From Bog-1198 sp963727045 (lineage in GTDB: Bacteria; Pseudomonadota; Gammaproteobacteria; Steroidobacterales; Steroidobacteraceae): a stretch of 64,000 nucleotides of DNA. A model generated the notes under the pieces. That model was not told the origin of the DNA. It worked only from the letters and a program-made list of their open reading frames with translations, and searched no databases. The stretch lies in the NCBI GenBank assembly GCA_963727045.1, contig CAVSES010000001.1, forward strand, positions 1,054,001 through 1,118,000, read 5' to 3'. Positions within the stretch are counted from its first letter, which is position 1. Each line of letters starts with the position of its first letter. Positions 51,096 to 60,568 of the stretch are shown in pieces. Position numbers and translations under genes: made by a program.

Positions 51096-53068
51096 TCCGG
51101 CAAATTCATCTTCTTGAGGAAAGTCTGGAACCTCGAATCGTCCGCTGGCATGGTCGGCGCTATCTCCGTTTTGACGAAGAATAGAAAAGGTTCCTTTTGG
51201 CTATATGAACGCTCGAGCCAAAACATGGCTTCATCAGGCTGACCGCGATATGCATACACCTCGGCGATCCCATAGGCGTTCCCATCGGCTTGGTCTTTGA
51301 TCATCCGGGCGATTGCGGCATCCGAGTCCGCTCGTTTCCCGAGAGCGTGATAGACCATCCCCAAACCAATTTGCTTACCCTCGTCAGTCGGTTCCTTTTG
51401 AATCTCCACTAAAGCGCCGTCGCGGTCCCCGCCCCATAGCTTCACGAGTCCGATCAACCAATGCGCCCACGGGAATGTCGGCCGGATTTCCAGCGCGCGG
51501 CGCGCTGCCGCCTCAGCCTCGGTGAGATGGCCGCGCCGAAATTGAATCTCCGCCAAATCAAACCAAGTCTTTGAGTCCAGTGGATCTCGGGACAGTGCCG
51601 CCTTAATCTGCGTCAACGCCTCGTCCCAGCGACCAAACGCCAAAGAAAGTAACGCCTTGCCGTGCAGAGCGTCCGCATTCCCGGGCGCCAAAGACATCGC
51701 GGACTCAAATTCACGATCGGCGGCTGCCCAATCCCAATCGTAGGCAAGATGGACACGACCGAGCACTATATGTCCGAGCGTGTCCTTTGGGTCGAGACTA
51801 ACGGCCCTTTCCGCTGCATGACGAGCCCGCGGAGAAGCCACAGTCGGCAACATGTAGCCGGCCTCCTCCTGTTTCTCGTAGGTGTAAGCAAGCTCGGCAG
51901 CCGCATTCGCGAAAGTTGGCTCGAGAACTAACGCCTGATTCAATAGCGAGATTGCCTCGTCAAGCCCCTCCTTATCCCAACGATCTGCACTGTGTCGCGC
52001 GCGCAGCAGGAGGTCGTAGGCCTCGGCGCTCTTCAGCATTGCGCGTGAATCAAGGCTGCCGGAACCGACCGTCAGCTGCAGCTCCCGCACCACCGCCGCC
52101 GCAATCGCATCCTGCAGCTTGAGCACATCCCCGATCGGTCGATCATAAGTCTCCGACCACTCGTGCGCCCCGGTCTTCGTGTTGATCAACTGCGCCGTAA
52201 TCCGTACCTGATCGCCAGAATTGCGCACGCTGCCTTCCAACACATACGCCGCATTGAGCGCGGTCCCGATCTTCCGTAAATCCTCATTCTTGCCCTTAAA
52301 CTGAAACGACGACGTCCGCCCAATCACCGTCAACCCAGGTATCTTCGCCAAGAGATCCAGGATCTCCTCCGCCATGCCATCGCCAAAATACTCTTGGTCG
52401 TGCTTCTGACTCATATCAGTAAACGGCAGCACCGCAATCGACTTATCGGAGATCGCCGCGACAGCCGGCGCTTGGCTCTCTGGATGTTTCGACGGCCAGA
52501 AGTGAATGCCCAGAACAACCGCCGCAGCCAAAACGAATAGAACGGCCGCGGTGATAGCTATGCGGTTTACTGTTCCCGCACGATAAATCGGGGTCCCAGA
52601 AGCGGTAACACCCGCTACCGGGTTGACGCCCGACGAAACCGCCAAAGCCTGTCCCGCCGCTTGCGTGAGCTTGACCAGTGCCGGCGACATCCCCAACGTC
52701 GCCACGTCAATCCATTGAGAGTTCGACAAGAAATACTCGAGAGACCGACTCAGATCGGCTGTATCGACCCGAAATGCAATGATCTGCTTGTGCTTTGATG
52801 CGGCCCGCTCAACCTCCCGGGCTACGTGGGATGATGCTATTGCACTCCCAGACAATATAAGCACGACAGCCTTTGACTCATTGATTGCAGCGACTATGGC
52901 GTCCGCATACTCCGTGCCAGGCGTAACATCTCGAGGCGCAATCCAGCACTTGATCCCCTGCCGCTCAAGAGCCTCTACCACCGCATTGGCAACCGCCGCA
53001 TCCCGCGACGCATAGCTCACGAACACGTCGCGGCCAGCACTTACCGGATTGGGCAAGTCCTGACTCAT
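51092..53068 (-). CDS. TIR - TM - TolB/FlgO-like - TPR protein 4
   Basis: 658 residues from ATG 53068; the frame is open further upstream, but the 4-base overlap with the preceding gene and the MSQDLPNPVSAGRDVFVSYA start fix this codon. TIR ~13-125 with candidate catalytic E85 in HVAREVERAA; TM ~168-190 (AITAAVLFVLAAAVVLGIHF). The TolB-like module (DKSIAVLPFTDMSQKHDQEY, VIGRTSSFQFKGKNEDLRKI, WSETYDRPIGD) and TPRs to the C-terminus MNLPE follow. Positive residues before and few after the helix suggest the TIR domain is cytoplasmic and the rest periplasmic. Confidence 0.92.
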   Translation of the reverse strand: MSQDLPNPVSAGRDVFVSYASRDAAVANAVVEALERQGIKCWIAPRDVTPGTEYADAIVAAINESKAVVLILSGSAIASSHVAREVERAASKHKQIIAFRVDTADLSRSLEYFLSNSQWIDVATLGMSPALVKLTQAAGQALAVSSGVNPVAGVTASGTPIYRAGTVNRIAITAAVLFVLAAAVVLGIHFWPSKHPESQAPAVAAISDKSIAVLPFTDMSQKHDQEYFGDGMAEEILDLLAKIPGLTVIGRTSSFQFKGKNEDLRKIGTALNAAYVLEGSVRNSGDQVRITAQLINTKTGAHEWSETYDRPIGDVLKLQDAIAAAVVRELQLTVGSGSLDSRAMLKSAEAYDLLLRARHSADRWDKEGLDEAISLLNQALVLEPTFANAAAELAYTYEKQEEAGYMLPTVASPRARHAAERAVSLDPKDTLGHIVLGRVHLAYDWDWAAADREFESAMSLAPGNADALHGKALLSLAFGRWDEALTQIKAALSRDPLDSKTWFDLAEIQFRRGHLTEAEAAARRALEIRPTFPWAHWLIGLVKLWGGDRDGALVEIQKEPTDEGKQIGLGMVYHALGKRADSDAAIARMIKDQADGNAYGIAEVYAYRGQPDEAMFWLERSYSQKEPFLFFVKTEIAPTMPADDSRFQTFLKKMNLPE

Positions 53069-55056
53069 TCCGGCAAATTCAGCTTTTTCAGAAACGCTTT
53101 GAATCGAGCGTCCTCTGCGAGGCGCGTATGCGATAGGTCCGCCCTCGCAAACTGCAGAAACGCATCCTTCTGAGCGTAGGCCCGTTCGAGCCATAGCACC
53201 GCCTCATCGGACTGCCGGCGAAATGCGTATGCAACGGCGATCCCATATGCCGAACGGCCTGGGTACTGTTTCAGCATTTGGCCAAGTACGGCATCGGAGT
53301 CCGCTATTCGCCCGAGGGCGAAGTACGCCATTGCCAACCCCTCCTGCTGCCCTTCTTCCGTTGTCTCTTGCTGTATTTCGAGCAGGGCACCATCGGGATC
53401 CCCACGCAGGAGTTTTACGAATCCAAGAAGAAAGTGACCAAAGCCATACGTCGGACGAATATCAAGTGATCGCCGAATTGCCGCTTCTGCCTCGGGCAGA
53501 CGCCCACGACCCAGTTGAATCTCCATGAGATTTTGATAGACATCTGGGTCGAGCGGGTCAAGAGCGAGTGAAGCCTCGATGTGCCTCAGCGCGTCGTCCC
53601 AACGACCCAGTGCCATAGATAACAATGCCGCACCGCTTTGGGCGTACGCACTACCGGGAGTTTGTGTCTCAATCTCATTAAATTCGCGCTCCGCGGCGGC
53701 CGCGTCCCAATCGAATACGACATGTATCTTGCCAAGCACGTAGTGAGCGAGTGCGTTTCTGGCGTTCAGCGTGAGCGCGGTCTCGGCCGCGTGTCGAGCC
53801 GGCTCAAAGGCGGCCGTTGAGGACAGAAAGTCGTTTATCCCTTCCGCGTAATAAGCGAATGAGAGCTCAGAATACGCATCGTCAGAATCTGGGGCACGCT
53901 CAAGGACCTGTTTGAAGAGCGAAATTGCTTCGTCAAGGCCTTCCCGGTCAAACCGGTCTGAGGCATGGCGCCCGCGAAGCATCAGGTCATACGCCTCGGG
54001 ATTTCCTAGCTCGGAACCAGATCGCAGGTTTCCGAAGGCCACGGTGAGTTGCAGCTCCCGAGCAACAGAAGCCGCAATGGCGTCCTGGAGCCTGAGCACA
54101 TCACCGATTTGCCGGTCATAAGTCTCCGACCACTCGTGCGCTCCAGTTCGCGTGTTGATGAGCTGGGCGGTGATTCGCACCCGCTCGCCAGCTTTGCGCA
54201 CGCTCCCTTCGAGTACGTGAGCGACGTTCAGTCTTGTGCCGATTGCGCGCAGGTCCTCGTTCTTGCCCTTGAACTGAAATGACGACGTCCGCCCAATGAC
54301 GGTAAGACCCGGAATCTTCGCCAGCAGATCCAGAAGTTCCTCCGCCATTCCGTCGGCAAAATACTCCTGGTCCTTCTTCTCGCTCATGTCCGCAAACGGC
54401 AGCACCGCAATCGATCTATCCGAGATTGCCGTGACCGCTGGCGCTTGGCTCTCAGAGTGCTTCGACTGCCAGAACCGAACCGCCAGCACCCCACCGAGAC
54501 TCAAGGCAATCACAACTATCGCCGCTACTGCCACCCGCTTCGCCACAGTCGGAGTGTCAGCAGAACGACTTAACGGAGCGCGGCCAGAACCGCCGCCCCC
54601 ATCTGACACCGGGTCGTCGTGCGACGTCCCCGACCCCTGCCCCACCGCTTGGACCAACTTGGCCAACGCCCCCGGCATTCCCAAGGCCATTACATCAATC
54701 CACTGGGATCTCGACAGGAAATACTCGAGTTCTGCGCTTAACGCAGCCACATCGATCTTGAACGCAACGATCTGCTTATGCTTCGATCCCGCCCTCTCGA
54801 CTTCCCTGCTGACATGTTCTGATGCCATGGCAGCGCCAGATAGCACCAATACAAAGGCACTCGCATCATTGATCGCGCGTACAATTGCCTCCGCATACGG
54901 TGCACCTGGTCTCACATCCCTCGGCGCAATCCAGCACTTGATCCCCTGCCGCTCAAGAGCCTCGACCACCGCATTGGCAACCGCCGCATCCTGCGACGCA
55001 TAGCTCACGAACACGTCGCGGCCAGCACTTACCGGATTGGGCGAGTCCTGACTCAT
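53065..55056 (-). CDS. TIR - TM - TolB/FlgO-like - TPR protein 3
   Basis: 663 residues. TIR ~13-125 nearly identical to protein 4 in its first 48 residues, with candidate catalytic E85 in HVSREVERAG. The linker is Gly/Ser-rich (DGGGGSGRAPLSRSAD). TM ~174-195 (VAVAAIVVIALSLGGVLAVRF). The TolB-like module contains EYFADGMAEELLDLLAKIPG and LRAIGTRLNVAHVLEGSVRK. TPRs follow, ending LKKLNLPE. Four-base overlaps on both sides couple its translation to its neighbours. Confidence 0.92.
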   Translation of the reverse strand: MSQDSPNPVSAGRDVFVSYASQDAAVANAVVEALERQGIKCWIAPRDVRPGAPYAEAIVRAINDASAFVLVLSGAAMASEHVSREVERAGSKHKQIVAFKIDVAALSAELEYFLSRSQWIDVMALGMPGALAKLVQAVGQGSGTSHDDPVSDGGGGSGRAPLSRSADTPTVAKRVAVAAIVVIALSLGGVLAVRFWQSKHSESQAPAVTAISDRSIAVLPFADMSEKKDQEYFADGMAEELLDLLAKIPGLTVIGRTSSFQFKGKNEDLRAIGTRLNVAHVLEGSVRKAGERVRITAQLINTRTGAHEWSETYDRQIGDVLRLQDAIAASVARELQLTVAFGNLRSGSELGNPEAYDLMLRGRHASDRFDREGLDEAISLFKQVLERAPDSDDAYSELSFAYYAEGINDFLSSTAAFEPARHAAETALTLNARNALAHYVLGKIHVVFDWDAAAAEREFNEIETQTPGSAYAQSGAALLSMALGRWDDALRHIEASLALDPLDPDVYQNLMEIQLGRGRLPEAEAAIRRSLDIRPTYGFGHFLLGFVKLLRGDPDGALLEIQQETTEEGQQEGLAMAYFALGRIADSDAVLGQMLKQYPGRSAYGIAVAYAFRRQSDEAVLWLERAYAQKDAFLQFARADLSHTRLAEDARFKAFLKKLNLPE

Positions 55057-57041
55057 TCCGGGAGATTCATCTTCTTGAGGAACGCCTTATAGCGCGGGTC
55101 GCGGTTAATCTTCTCGAACATCGGATCACCCTTTATGAATTCCAGTTCGTCTTTGTGTGTATACGCACGCTCAAGCCACTGAAATGCTTTGTCTGCTTCG
55201 CCGCGGAATGCATACGTCTCGGCCATCCCGAACGGCCAATCATCCCCGCTTTCCGCTTCGAGACGTCTCAGCGCGGCATCCGAGTCTTTGCGGCGTCCGA
55301 GGGCGTAGTAGACCATAGACAAACCCGCGGTTCGGCCGCTTTCTGGCTCCGGCGATTCCCGCTCCATTTCTTTGAGCGCGTCACTTAGCTGCCCCCGCGC
55401 CAGCAGGACTCTGCCCAGCTCAAAATGAGCCGAAACGAAGGTCGGGGATATCTGCAATATGCGGCGGAATGCCGCTTCTGCCTCCGGCAACCGCCCCGAC
55501 CTGTATCGCGCGTTTCCGAGGCCCCAATACAGAGCCGCGTTGAGCGGGTCAAACTCGAGCGCGGTGTTCAACAGGCGTACGGCTTCATCCCAGTTACCGA
55601 GAGTAGCCGCAAGATTTGCCGAAACGCCCAACGGGATAACGCCTCTGGAATCCAACTCCCTCGCCCGTTTCGCTTCTTGACGGGCCGCCTCCCAATCCCA
55701 GGCGAAACGGATGTAGTAATCCGCAAGGACAGTGTGCCCTTCTGCCAGAGACGGGTCGAGACGAAGAGCGGTTTCCGCCCAACGCCGCGCGTCTTTGTAT
55801 CCATCGGCATAGCTCATGAATCCGTTCATAGCCTGCTGCGCTCGTGTCCACGCCAGATCCGCGGCCGCATTAGCGAAAGTAGGTTCGAGATCTAGTGCCT
55901 TCTGAAAATCAACCGCGGCTTGCTCGTCACCATCCTTATCGTACCGATCGAAGGCGTGTCGTCCCCGTAAATAGAATTGATAGGCCTCGGTGTTTCGTAG
56001 GGTACCGCGTGGCTGGAGGTCAGCAGCACCAATGGACACTTCCAACGCGCGCGCAAGGCCTGCGGCAATTTCGTCCTGCAGCTTGAGCGCATCCCCGATC
56101 GGCCGGTCATAGGTCTCCGACCACTCGTGCGCCCCAGTGCGCGTGTTGATCAGCTGCGCCGTAATCCGAACCTGATCACCCGCATTTCGCACACTTCCCT
56201 CGAGTACATACGCCGCATTGAGCTCTGTTCCGATCTTGCGCAAATCCTCGTTCTTCCCCTTGAACACAAAAGAGGACGTCCTCCCAATGACCGTAAGCCC
56301 TGGGATCTTCGCCAGCAGATCGAGAATCTCCTCCGCCATCCCATCCCCGAAGTACTCCTGATCCTTCTTCTGACTCATGTCCGCAAACGGCAGCACCGCG
56401 ATCGACTTATCCGAGATCGCCGCTACCGCCGGCGCTTGGCTCTCTGGATGCTTCGACTGCCAGAAATGAACACCCAAAGCAACCAATAAACCTACGGCGA
56501 CAAAAGCGGTCGCAGCAAGCGCTATCCGCCTCGTCCCAACGGTGCGCTTGGCGGCCTGGGATCCGGAGGTAGCCGAACTGATTCCTAACTCTGGATTAAC
56601 GTCCGACGAAGCCGACAACACCTGCCTCACCGCCTGAGTGAGCTTCCCCAACGCCGACGGCAATCCCAACGCCGAGACATCGATCCACTGCGACTCGCTC
56701 AAGAAATACTCGAGCGTTGTGGTCAAAGATGTTGCATCCACCTTCAAGGCAATAATCGGCCGGCCCTTGGAAGATGCGCGTTCAACTTCCTTGCCCACAT
56801 GCTTCGATGCAATCGAACTCGCCGATAGCACGAGCACCATGATTTTCGCGTCATTGATCGCCCGAATGATCCCGTCTGCGTACAGAGCACCGGGAGTGAC
56901 ATCCCGAGGCGCAATCCAGCATTTGATTCCATTCTTCTCCAGTGCTGCAACGATAGCATCAGCAACGGCCACGTCCTGCGACGCGTAGCTCACGAACACA
57001 TCGCGGCCCGACGAGTCCTCATTGGGAATTTCTTCCGTCAT
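55053..57041 (-). CDS. TIR - TM - TolB/FlgO-like - TPR protein 2
   Basis: 662 residues. TIR ~13-125 (RDVFVSYASQDVAVADAIVA, CWIAPRDVTPGALYADGIIR) with candidate catalytic E85 in HVGKEVERAS. TM ~173-194 (ALAATAFVAVGLLVALGVHF). TolB-like module with SSFVFKGKNEDLRKIGTELN and DEIAAGLARALEVSI, then TPRs with a region distinct from those of the other copies (FQKALDLEPTFANAAADLAW, AFRRILQISPTFVSAHFELG). The differences between copies concentrate in the TPR part, which may set ligand or partner specificity. Confidence 0.92.
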   Translation of the reverse strand: MTEEIPNEDSSGRDVFVSYASQDVAVADAIVAALEKNGIKCWIAPRDVTPGALYADGIIRAINDAKIMVLVLSASSIASKHVGKEVERASSKGRPIIALKVDATSLTTTLEYFLSESQWIDVSALGLPSALGKLTQAVRQVLSASSDVNPELGISSATSGSQAAKRTVGTRRIALAATAFVAVGLLVALGVHFWQSKHPESQAPAVAAISDKSIAVLPFADMSQKKDQEYFGDGMAEEILDLLAKIPGLTVIGRTSSFVFKGKNEDLRKIGTELNAAYVLEGSVRNAGDQVRITAQLINTRTGAHEWSETYDRPIGDALKLQDEIAAGLARALEVSIGAADLQPRGTLRNTEAYQFYLRGRHAFDRYDKDGDEQAAVDFQKALDLEPTFANAAADLAWTRAQQAMNGFMSYADGYKDARRWAETALRLDPSLAEGHTVLADYYIRFAWDWEAARQEAKRARELDSRGVIPLGVSANLAATLGNWDEAVRLLNTALEFDPLNAALYWGLGNARYRSGRLPEAEAAFRRILQISPTFVSAHFELGRVLLARGQLSDALKEMERESPEPESGRTAGLSMVYYALGRRKDSDAALRRLEAESGDDWPFGMAETYAFRGEADKAFQWLERAYTHKDELEFIKGDPMFEKINRDPRYKAFLKKMNLPE

Positions 57042-59074
57042 TCCGGGAGATTCATTTTCTTTAGGAAGGCTTTGAAGCGGATGTCCTTCTGAATACTCTT
57101 TAATGACAAATTACTCTTGATGAATGCCAGGTCCGAGTCCTTTTGCGCGTAGGCTCGCTCAAGCCATTGCATCGCTTCATCAGGCTGGCCGCGGAAGGCG
57201 TAGACGGTGGCTATCTGAAATGCGTTATCCGCGGCGTGATCCTTGATCATGCGGGTAAGCGCAACATCGGCATCTGCTGCTCTTCCCAGTGCGTGATAGA
57301 TTTTTGCCAAGCCGGCGAGTTGTGCGAACTCCAGCTGTTCTTGCTGCATCTCGAGCAGTGCGGCTTGGAGTTTACCGCCCTGGAGCAACAGCAGCCCCAG
57401 TATGTAGTGCCCCCAGCCGTAGGTCGGGCGAATGTCCAGCGACCGCCGGATCGCAATTTCAGCCTCAGACACGTGCCCGCGGTTCATTTGAATCCATGCC
57501 AAGCACTCGTAATTTGATGGATTTAGGGGATCGCGAGCCAATGCAGCCCTAATTTGACTAAGGGCCTCATCCCAGCGGCCTAATGTCAAAGACACCCAAG
57601 CTTTGCCATTTAGCGCTTCCCACGAGTCCGGCGCTGCTGTTGAAATCTGGCGGAATTCATTCTCGGAAGCCGACCAATTCCAATCGTAGATTTGATAAAT
57701 TCCACCCAGCATCCAATGGGCCAACACATTATTGGGCTCGAGCTCGAGGACTTTTTTCGCCGCCCGACGACTCTGCTCGTAAGCAACTGAGGGAGCGAGG
57801 TGTCCATATGTCCCGAGAATAAAATAGGCGTAGGCGAGACCCGCGACCGCATCGATTGAATTCGGGTCACGATCCAGTGCTTGCTGAAACAGGCGTACGG
57901 CGTCATCGAGACCTTCCTTATCGAAGCGATCGGCGGCATGCCGCCCACGCAGCACCAAGTCGTAAGCTTCGGCGTTTTTGACTGTCGAGCGCGAACCTAA
58001 GTGTCCGGGAGCCACCGTAAGTTGCAATTCCCGTGCAACGGCCGCCGCAATCGCATCCTGCAACTTGAGCACATCCCCGATCGGCCGGTCATAGGTCTCC
58101 GACCACTCGTGCGCCCCAGTCTTGGTGTTAATCAGCTGCGCCGTAATCCGCACCTGATCTCCGGAATTCCGGACACTCCCCTCTAATACATAGGCCGCAT
58201 TTAGCTCCGTTCCTATCTTCCGCAAATCCTCGTTCTTGCCTTTAAACTGAAACGACGAGGTCCGCCCAATCACCGTCAACCCCGGGATCTTAGCCAAGAG
58301 ATCCAAGATCTCCTCCGCCATGCCATCGCCAAAATACTCCTGGTCTTTCTTCTGGCTCATATCCGCAAACGGCAGCACCGCAATCGACTTGTCCGAGATT
58401 GCCGCGACCGCCGGCGCTTGGCTCTCTGGATGTTTCAACGGCCAAAAGTGAACGGCCAGGGCGCAGACAACGCCTAAGGCAACAGTCACCGTCGCGCACA
58501 ATGCCACTCCCTTCCCAACGTTCGCAGTACCCCGAGGACGATTGGATGCCGATCGACCGGAAGCACCAACGCCGCCACCACCTGAGACCGCATCCGCCCG
58601 CGATCTAATTGCCGTCCCCTGCCCCACCGCCTCGGCCAGCCTCGCCAACGCCGCCGGCATCCCCAAGGCCGCCACATCAATCCACTGCGACTCGGACAAG
58701 AAATATTCCAGCGCCGGCGTAAGGACCGCTGCATCGACCTTGAGTGCTATGATTTGTTTGTGTTTTGACGCCGCCCGCTCGATCTCCCGGCCAACGTGCG
58801 ACGACCCCACCGAATTCGCCGACAGCACCAAGACCAACGCCTTGGCGTCGCTGATCGCCCGGACAATCGCATCCGCATACTGCGCGCCCGGCTTCACGTC
58901 ACGCGGTGCCATCCAACAGGACACCCCGTGATTCTCTAAATACTCACAAACTTGGATTGCAACTGACGCATCGGCCGATGCGTAGCTCAAAAATACGGTC
59001 CGGGCACCCGCAGTGCCGCCCGGCGGCACCGATACCGCCCCTGAGGACCCCCCAATCCCGCCCTCCTGCATCAT
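57038..59074 (-). CDS. TIR - TM - TolB/FlgO-like - TPR protein 1 (first of array)
   Basis: 678 residues from ATG 59074 with GGGAG six bases upstream. A Gly-rich leader precedes the TIR domain (~25-137: RTVFLSYASADASVAIQVCE, CWMAPRDVKPG, HVGREIERAA with candidate catalytic E97). This is the most distinct TIR of the set. TM ~188-210 (ALCATVTVALGVVCALAVHF); TolB-like module ~227-345, almost the same as in proteins 2-4; TPRs to MNLPE. Bacterial TIR domains with this Glu commonly cleave NAD+; activity here is inference. As first gene it should be transcribed from the 81-base gap before 59156. Confidence 0.92.
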   Translation of the reverse strand: MMQEGGIGGSSGAVSVPPGGTAGARTVFLSYASADASVAIQVCEYLENHGVSCWMAPRDVKPGAQYADAIVRAISDAKALVLVLSANSVGSSHVGREIERAASKHKQIIALKVDAAVLTPALEYFLSESQWIDVAALGMPAALARLAEAVGQGTAIRSRADAVSGGGGVGASGRSASNRPRGTANVGKGVALCATVTVALGVVCALAVHFWPLKHPESQAPAVAAISDKSIAVLPFADMSQKKDQEYFGDGMAEEILDLLAKIPGLTVIGRTSSFQFKGKNEDLRKIGTELNAAYVLEGSVRNSGDQVRITAQLINTKTGAHEWSETYDRPIGDVLKLQDAIAAAVARELQLTVAPGHLGSRSTVKNAEAYDLVLRGRHAADRFDKEGLDDAVRLFQQALDRDPNSIDAVAGLAYAYFILGTYGHLAPSVAYEQSRRAAKKVLELEPNNVLAHWMLGGIYQIYDWNWSASENEFRQISTAAPDSWEALNGKAWVSLTLGRWDEALSQIRAALARDPLNPSNYECLAWIQMNRGHVSEAEIAIRRSLDIRPTYGWGHYILGLLLLQGGKLQAALLEMQQEQLEFAQLAGLAKIYHALGRAADADVALTRMIKDHAADNAFQIATVYAFRGQPDEAMQWLERAYAQKDSDLAFIKSNLSLKSIQKDIRFKAFLKKMNLPE

Positions 59075-59155
59075 TCGCTCCCTGCCGCAGCATGGCCAGT
59101 TTCATGGATGGACCAAGGGGAAGCAAGGGTAGCCCGCCAAACAGGGAAATTGCCC

Positions 59156-59620
59156 CTAGTTTGCCATCTCGACGCTGCTACGCCGTCGGAACTCGACGAC
59201 CAGTGCGATGAATAACCCCATTAACGGCTGAATAAGCCAGGGCTCAAGAGCCTGCGCGAGGGCCACGTCACCGGGAACCCCAACCAATACATCCATCAGT
59301 GGTTGTCGTAACGCACCATCGCTCATCAGCAGCAAGACGCCGCCGAAGAGAAGCCCCTTTTGCCAGGCGGTTCTGCCTGGCAATCTATCTCTGACGAGTA
59401 AATAGACAAGAACTTTGCCGAACGTGGGGATGAGGGCCGTCGCAGCGGCGACAGCAACTACCCAACCAGGATACGGTTCGGTCAGCACATGGCTCATACG
59501 ACCAGATTGCGCAGCTATCTGCGCATAGTTTTCGGCCCAGCCTCTGCCGTACAGTACATGAATGGAGAATCCCGCAGCGGCGGCGAGAGCCGTTGCCAAA
59601 ACCAGTCGGGGCAGTTGCAT
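59156..59620 (-). CDS. Small four-helix membrane protein
   Basis: This 154-residue protein has about four hydrophobic helices (residues ~5-24, 48-74, 88-104, 124-145). LVLATALAAAAGFSIHVLYG is the first, and the C-terminus is basic (EFRRRSSVEMAN). It lies 81 bases upstream of the TIR array on the same strand and might be co-transcribed, though that gap could hold a separate promoter. No family recognised. Confidence 0.65.
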   Translation of the reverse strand: MQLPRLVLATALAAAAGFSIHVLYGRGWAENYAQIAAQSGRMSHVLTEPYPGWVVAVAAATALIPTFGKVLVYLLVRDRLPGRTAWQKGLLFGGVLLLMSDGALRQPLMDVLVGVPGDVALAQALEPWLIQPLMGLFIALVVEFRRRSSVEMAN

Positions 59621-59788
59621 AATTTGGTGGTTAGCTCCCGGAAGGTATTTCGCCCAACTCTGGGTATGTGACGGAACACCATTATGGATCGAGACAGGTA
59701 AGTCGTCCGATACCCATAGCCGAAGTCGCTACCGACCGGCATCTACCCGGAGCTCACTGTGGTGGCCGGCCGCTTTGGTTCAGCCTAA

Positions 59789-60142
59789 TCAGCCCTTCTG
59801 CTTCGCCGTTGCCTCGCGCGTTGTCTTGAGCTCCTTCCAGTTGGGCGCGTACTTGAGTGCCTCGTCGTACTTGGCGAGTGCTTCTTTGGTCTTACCCTGC
59901 TTCATGAGTACATCGCCCCAGGCTTTCAGGGGATCCGCCCAGTGCGGTCCGCGTTGATGGGCGTCCTTGAGCTTGGCTTCGGCGCCGGCAAGATCGCCGT
60001 GTTTGGCGAGAGCGAGGCCCCAGGAATAGTAGCCGGCAGGCAAGTCTGGCGCTAGCTCAACGGCCTTGGTATACCACTCTTTAGCTCCCTTCCAGTCGCC
60101 TCGACCATCGAGGATGTCGCCGTGAAATCGGTAACAGTCCAC
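59789..60142 (-). pseudogene. TPR protein, N-terminal part missing
   Basis: About 117 codons of TPR repeats (GDWKGAKEWYTKAVELAPDL, PHWADPLKAWGDVLMKQGKT, EALAKYDEALKYAPNWKELK) ending in KQKG. The frame continues upstream without TPR character to a stop near 60259; only a GTG at 60142 could start it. Similar proteins have several hundred more residues before this part, so this is probably a 3' remnant. It is not closely related to the TPRs of the TIR proteins. Confidence 0.6.
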
Positions 60143-60568
60143 GAATGTACCGCCCGTCTTTAGTACGGCGTCGGCTTTGGCCGGGTGCGCGGCAGATTCT
60201 TCGAGGGGCGCTGTCCAACAGGATTTAACATCGATCTGAAGGCGTTTCCTGTCGACGGTCGGCTAGTGGTACTGCCACCGGATCCTGACGACAATCGGTC
60301 CAATAAGTGAATCCATCAACATCTTTCCGGCGCCCTCGAGGGCTAGGCGTTCCGGTAAAGAGTTGGTAAGAAACCGGCCGATCTATGAATATGTAAATTC
60401 AATTCGGTCCTGTGACCTAACTGGTTGCAGGGCCTTTTTCGTGTTGGTTTGTGGGGCTGCTGTCGGCCAAACCGGAAGTTGTTCATTCCCGATCCCTTGC
60501 CTCCAAGCGGCCACTCACGCCCACGCTTCTTTCACAGAGACCGCCCTGTATACACTGTGCGAGAGGCC
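60143..60568. other. Gene-free stretch
   Basis: Between the TPR remnant and the histidine kinase gene, both on the minus strand. The first ~115 bases continue the TPR reading frame without recognisable similarity. Nothing else supported. Confidence 0.4.

Noticed and set aside
53069..53194. Longer N-terminus of TIR protein 4
   Set aside because: The frame is open to 53194, but this overlaps the end of TIR protein 3; the ATG at 53068 gives the same N-terminus and 4-base overlap as the other copies.
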